The position numbers were made by a program, and so were the translations under genes. Under the pieces are notes generated by a model. The model ran no database searches and was not told where the DNA came from. It saw nothing but the letters and a program-made list of their open reading frames with translations. Shown here one piece after another: positions 14,701-16,850 of a stretch of 16,850 nucleotides of DNA. The DNA is from Deltaproteobacteria bacterium. Its GTDB lineage: Bacteria; Myxococcota_A; UBA9160; JAFDET01. The stretch is taken from contig JAFDET010000031.1 in assembly GCA_019310195.1 (NCBI GenBank), forward strand, positions 1 through 16,850, written 5' to 3'. Positions within the stretch are counted from its first letter, which is position 1, and each line of letters opens with the position of its first letter.

Positions 14701-15324
14701 GAGTCCGCCCTGGTCCGTCACGAGGAATTGATCCGCGAGGAGCTCAACGTCAAGGCGCTTCACCTCGTACCGAAGGCGGACGAGTACGTGCGCTACGTGG
14801 TGAAGCCCAACTTCCGCGCCCTGGGGCCGCGGGTGGGCAAGCGCATGCCCGCCGTGAAGGCGGCGCTGGCCGACGCCGACGGTGCCGCGCTGCTGCGCGC
14901 GCTGGAGACCGACGGCCGGGTGAGCATCGACGCCGGGGGCGAGGCCGTCGAGCTGGGCCCCGAAGAGATCGCCGTCTCGCTGGAGGCGCGTGAGGGTTTC
15001 GCCGCCGCCTCGGGGGCCGACGGCGTGGTGGTTCTGCGCACGGCCCTGACGCCGGAGCTGGTAGAGGAAGGCCACTACCGCGAAGTGCTGAACCGGGTGC
15101 AGACGTTCCGCAAGGAGCTCGATCTCGAGTACACCGGGCGCATTCGGCTCTCCCTGGACGGGGCGAGCGCTCTGCTGGATGCGGTGCGTCCGCGCGAAGC
15201 CGACCTGGCCCGAGAGACTCTGGCGGTGGTCGTGTCGCTGGGCCAGGCGCCGGCCGACGGAGCCCACGTGCGCGAGGTGCAGATCGACGGCCAGACGCTC
15301 ACGCTGGGCCTCGTCCTGGACTGA
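11740..15324 (+). CDS. ileS: Isoleucyl-tRNA synthetase with a large insert after the KMSKS loop
   Basis: 1194 residues from ATG 11740; charges tRNA-Ile with isoleucine in the cytoplasm. Class I signatures: HIGH as GLPHNGH (59-62), GWDTHGLPVE, editing-domain WTTTPWTLSSN and GTGIVHAAPAFGEVDFD, then DWALSRERYWGTPLNVW, DVWFDSGSMPF, TRGWFNSLL, and the KMSKS loop as KESKS (627-631) in GRKESKSKGNY. The anticodon-binding domain includes ALSNWYVRRSRDRFW and LLAPFLPFATEEMW; the tail is of the long IleRS type (LTPELVEEGHYREVLNRVQTFRKEL). The phylogenetic type (eukaryote-like IleRS, often mupirocin-insensitive) is inferred from these blocks. About 112 residues (643-754) are inserted between the KMSKS loop and GADAFRWFFFAANPPWNNTR, segments that are normally nearly adjacent. 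Met-to-Glu in KMSKS is unusual. fdhD starts in its stop codon. Confidence 0.95.
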   Translation: MPEPRFQAVAPLVDFPEVEARIRAFWKEQDVFHRTLRRREGAPRFVFYEGPPTANGLPHNGHALTRVMKDVFPRYKTMRGFHVPRKAGWDTHGLPVETEVEKELRIKGKAAIEAYGVERFVRRCLESVFRYTEEWARFTEQLGFWVDMEDAYVTYHKPYVESVWWALAQLHERGLLYRGHKVVWWWAQGGTALSAAEVGQGYKTVDDPSVYVRFPLADDPETSLLVWTTTPWTLSSNMFAAVKADVSYAVVRDEVGRMVVAEALLPALAEKVGRELPVERTLPGAELVGRRYTPPFDWYADDPAFERLWRVVAADFVELDAGTGIVHAAPAFGEVDFDLLKQEQARDPELPLLCAVRPDGGFDPERAPAPYAGRWVKDCDRDLLRELRERGLLWHAETYRHEYPFCERSPDDPLIQYARPAWYIRTTEKVEQALENNRHIQWLPEHIQEGRFGDFLRNNVDWALSRERYWGTPLNVWINDETGAIDVPTSAAEIRERNPDAFSGFEDAKAADPTLSEHLMVHKPWIDQVIWTKPGEPGVYRRVPEVIDVWFDSGSMPFAQWGWPHTGDAEYAAARRADFISEAVDQTRGWFNSLLWVSTLLFPDAPDPHPYKTCMVLGLICDREGRKESKSKGNYVTPDVILERVRLECAPIEAEADPPPHGEARIAREEYESLDFSGESTPVRLYRGDDESRGVDVLLRPARLPRRLVELSEEDRAALGVDFAPHGRKTLPREVAGLPHDHKVWIEDPSAAAPGADAFRWFFFAANPPWNNTRLSLGAVRALQRELPLKLRNVYAFFTIYANIDGFDPSDEAGRRPPAERALLDRWILSELALTTRKVTEFMDAYRVYEATGVLTDFVDALSNWYVRRSRDRFWAPGLEPDKLDAHWTLYECLVCVARLLAPFLPFATEEMWQNLSRRPFPESDELSVHLCDYPEPDVEAVNEDLSRVMGVVRSLVSMGMQVRTAERLRVRQPLEAAEVVLADPELESALVRHEELIREELNVKALHLVPKADEYVRYVVKPNFRALGPRVGKRMPAVKAALADADGAALLRALETDGRVSIDAGGEAVELGPEEIAVSLEAREGFAAASGADGVVVLRTALTPELVEEGHYREVLNRVQTFRKELDLEYTGRIRLSLDGASALLDAVRPREADLARETLAVVVSLGQAPADGAHVREVQIDGQTLTLGLVLD

Positions 15325-16151
15325 TGGCGGGAGTCGACGAGGACGCGGTCCGCAGTGTCGGACGCGTGCGCTTCGCGTCCGGCTCGGCCGAGTCCGTCGA
15401 CGACCAGGTGGCTCGGGAGGAGCCCCTGGAGATCCAGATCGGCAGCGCGCCGCTGGGCGTAGTGATGCGCACGCCGGGGGCCGACGAAGAGCTGGCCCTG
15501 GGGTTCCTGCTTACGGAGCGGGTGGTCGCCTCCCCCGACGACGTGCTCTCGGTCCGCCACTGCACCATCGCGCCCGACCCCGAGGGCGCGGACAACGTGA
15601 TCCGCGCCGTGCTGGCCGACGGGGTCGACGTCGATTTCGAGGCCCTGCGACGCAACCTCTTCGCCAATGCCAGCTGCGGAATCTGCGGCAAGGCGACCAT
15701 CGAGAACGCGCTGCGCACGGCTCCGCCCTTGGACGACCCGATCCGCTTCCCCGCTGCACTCTTCGCCGAGCTGCCTGGGCGCGTGCGCTCCGCCCAGCGC
15801 GTCTTCGATGCCACCGGCGGGCTGCACGCCGCGGCCCTGTTCGCATCGGATGGGAGCCTGCTGGCGGTGCGCGAGGATATAGGCCGCCACAACGCCGTGG
15901 ACAAGGTGGTGGGCTGGGCGGCGCGCGAGGACCGACTGCCCCTGCGCGGGCACCTGCTGATGGTCTCCGGGCGCATTTCCTACGAGATCGTCCAGAAGGC
16001 CCTGGCCGCGCGCATCCCGTTGGTGGCAGCCGTGTCAGCGCCTTCGTCGCTGGCCGTCGAGCTTGCGGCCGAGGCCAACATGGCGCTGGTGGGGTTCCTG
16101 CGCGGCGACGGCTTCAATGTCTACGGAAACCGGGAGCGGGTGGCAGGCTAG
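15324..16151 (+). CDS. fdhD: Formate dehydrogenase accessory sulfurtransferase FdhD
   Basis: 275 residues; ATG overlaps the ileS stop as TGATG. FdhD moves sulfur from the IscS cysteine desulfurase to the molybdenum cofactor (bis-MGD) of formate dehydrogenases and related molybdo-enzymes. Signatures: DEELALGFLLTE; the catalytic ASCGICGKATIE with C118 and C121 (CxxC, equivalent to C121/C124 of E. coli FdhD); FDATGGLHAAALF; VREDIGRHNAVDKVVG; VSGRISYEIVQKA; and a C-terminal FLRGDGFNVYG. Length is normal. No formate dehydrogenase or molybdenum-cofactor genes are in the window, so its client enzyme is encoded elsewhere. Probably translated from the ileS transcript by coupling. It converges on the methyltransferase gene with a 4-bp overlap. 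Confidence 0.95.
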   Translation: MAGVDEDAVRSVGRVRFASGSAESVDDQVAREEPLEIQIGSAPLGVVMRTPGADEELALGFLLTERVVASPDDVLSVRHCTIAPDPEGADNVIRAVLADGVDVDFEALRRNLFANASCGICGKATIENALRTAPPLDDPIRFPAALFAELPGRVRSAQRVFDATGGLHAAALFASDGSLLAVREDIGRHNAVDKVVGWAAREDRLPLRGHLLMVSGRISYEIVQKALAARIPLVAAVSAPSSLAVELAAEANMALVGFLRGDGFNVYGNRERVAG

Positions 16152-16753
16152 CCGGCCGTGGCCGCCTTCGCCGCCACCACCCAGGCGACCCAGCCTCCGA
16201 ACGCGCTCGACTCGAGCGGCGTCAACCCGTGCTCGGCCAGCGCCGCCGAGAAGGTCGCCGCGTCGAAGCGGTCCTCGAGCGGGTGGTCGAGCAAGCGCCG
16301 GACCACCGGGTTGTGGATGAAGTCGGAGAGGATCTCTTCCGCATAGAAGCGTCCGCCCGGCTTGAGAACCCGGCGCACCTCGGCGAGCGCGTCCCGCCAG
16401 CGAGGAATGTGGTGAATGATGCCGAAGTCGAAGACCGCGTCGTAGCTTGCGTCGGGTGCGGCGATCGCCGTCGCGTCGCCCACCCAGATGCGCGCCCGGT
16501 CGCCGTAGCGGGCTACGCGGCGTCGGGCCTGCTCGGCCATGCGCGGATCCAGGTCGAAGGCGTCCACCCGGTTCGCACCGAAGACCTCGAAGATGAGCTG
16601 CGTTCCCACGCCGCGCCCGCAGCCGATCTCGAGGGCGGCGCCCCCTCCCAGGGGGCCGCCCATGCGCAGCAGCCGGCGCGCCTCGAAGCGGCGCTGGATC
16701 GAGGCGCGCAGGGGATTGTTCATCATCGTGTACTCGACGCGGTTCAGGCGCAC
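16148..16753 (-). CDS. Class I SAM-dependent methyltransferase
   Basis: 201 residues from GTG 16753, backed by GGAGG nine bases upstream; an internal ATG ATG (about residues 10-11) is a less likely start. The Rossmann fold shows motif I ALEIGCGRGVGTQLI (41-54), motif II acidic DAFDLDP, GDATAIAAPDASYDAVFDFGIIHHI (motif IV region) and RVLKPGGRFYAEEI (post-motif). This is the Methyltransf_11/25 type, acting on small molecules or lipids; the substrate cannot be told. The stop codons of this gene and fdhD share the palindrome CTAG (16148-16151), so there is no room for a terminator between them. Confidence 0.9.
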   Translation of the reverse strand: MRLNRVEYTMMNNPLRASIQRRFEARRLLRMGGPLGGGAALEIGCGRGVGTQLIFEVFGANRVDAFDLDPRMAEQARRRVARYGDRARIWVGDATAIAAPDASYDAVFDFGIIHHIPRWRDALAEVRRVLKPGGRFYAEEILSDFIHNPVVRRLLDHPLEDRFDAATFSAALAEHGLTPLESSAFGGWVAWVVAAKAATAG

Positions 16754-16762
16754 GAATGGCTG

Positions 16763-16767
16763 CCTCC
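16763..16767 (-). promoter_or_regulatory. Shine-Dalgarno GGAGG for the methyltransferase gene
   Basis: Minus-strand GGAGG, nine bases before GTG 16753. It decides the start in favour of GTG. Confidence 0.6.
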
Positions 16768-16792
16768 GGATTGGGCTCCGTTCCCGTCGGTC

Positions 16793-16798
16793 AGGATA
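16793..16798 (-). promoter_or_regulatory. Probable extended -10 (TGATATCCT) for the methyltransferase gene
   Basis: Minus-strand TATCCT preceded by TGA, 39 nt before GTG 16753. It gives a leader of about 32 nt that contains the Shine-Dalgarno. Same hexamer as at 1148. Confidence 0.4.
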
Positions 16799-16816
16799 TC
16801 ACGCGCCTCGCTGGGG

Positions 16817-16822
16817 TAGAAT
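16817..16822 (+). promoter_or_regulatory. Probable -10 hexamer (TAGAAT) for the gene starting at 16846
   Basis: TAGAAT is one base from the sigma-70 consensus and lies 23 nt before ATG 16846, with the Shine-Dalgarno AGGAGGG in the leader. It is divergent from the methyltransferase promoter. Confidence 0.42.
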
Positions 16823-16835
16823 CGTCCGGGGGCAC

Positions 16836-16842
16836 AGGAGGG
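16836..16842 (+). promoter_or_regulatory. Shine-Dalgarno AGGAGGG of the next gene
   Basis: AGGAGGG three bases before ATG 16846 (five bases from GGAGG taken as 16836-16840 AGGAG). It marks the start of a gene that continues past the window. Confidence 0.55.
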
Positions 16843-16845
16843 TCG

Positions 16846-16850
16846 ATGGC
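16846..16850 (+). CDS. Start of a gene cut by the window edge
   Basis: Only ATG and two further bases are present. The call rests on the strong Shine-Dalgarno and the TAGAAT hexamer upstream; nothing can be said about the product. Confidence 0.45.

Noticed and set aside
13396..15267. 623-codon open frame on the - strand
   Set aside because: Antisense to ileS, which is intact and recognisable throughout.

Overview
The window is dense, GC-rich bacterial DNA (roughly two-thirds G+C by eye) with short intergenic gaps and frequent GTG/TTG starts. Gene content fits a free-living high-GC Gram-negative lineage of the Myxococcota / former Deltaproteobacteria type: a CotH-like kinase, an OtsA-OtsB trehalose fusion, an alkyl-sulfatase-like metallo-hydrolase and a long isoleucyl-tRNA synthetase carrying a large insert. 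That placement is inference and weak. No rRNA, tRNA, phage or CRISPR locus was seen.

Layout. (1) 1-4433, + strand: a CotH-like kinase cut by the window edge, then a polyprenyl-type GT-C glycosyltransferase that looks broken (frameshift with lost sequence near 1317), a HAD phosphatase and a UbiA-type prenyltransferase resembling decaprenyl-phosphate phosphoribosyltransferase. The last three overlap or touch and form one operon, which could make and use a polyprenyl-phosphate sugar. (2) 4450-4617: a 168-bp palindromic repeat filling the gap between two convergent genes. (3) 4614-6824, - strand: fused trehalose-6-phosphate synthase/phosphatase, divergent from (4) 6880-8151, + strand: MBL-fold hydrolase with an alkyl-sulfatase dimerisation region. 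(5) 8208-10813, + strand: a GT2 glycosyltransferase coupled through a TTGA overlap to a GT8-like glycosyltransferase. (6) 10830-10960: a second repeat cluster, again between convergent genes. (7) 10970-11653, - strand: a 2-oxo acid hydratase of the fumarylacetoacetase fold. (8) 11740-16151, + strand: ileS and fdhD, overlapping. (9) 16148-16753, - strand: a small methyltransferase converging on fdhD so closely that their stop codons share CTAG. (10) 16846: start of a further + strand gene, cut by the edge.

The most interesting signals are non-coding. A TAnnnT hexamer lies upstream of every apparent transcription-unit start that can be seen. It sits 7-9 nt before the start codon in four genes that lack a Shine-Dalgarno sequence (the GT-C gene, otsAB, the GT2 gene, ileS), and 20-39 nt before it in four genes that have one. 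This is the pattern expected of mixed leaderless and leadered transcription. Two unrelated-looking palindromic repeat families each occupy a convergent intergenic gap, and one of them supplies the stop codon of otsAB.
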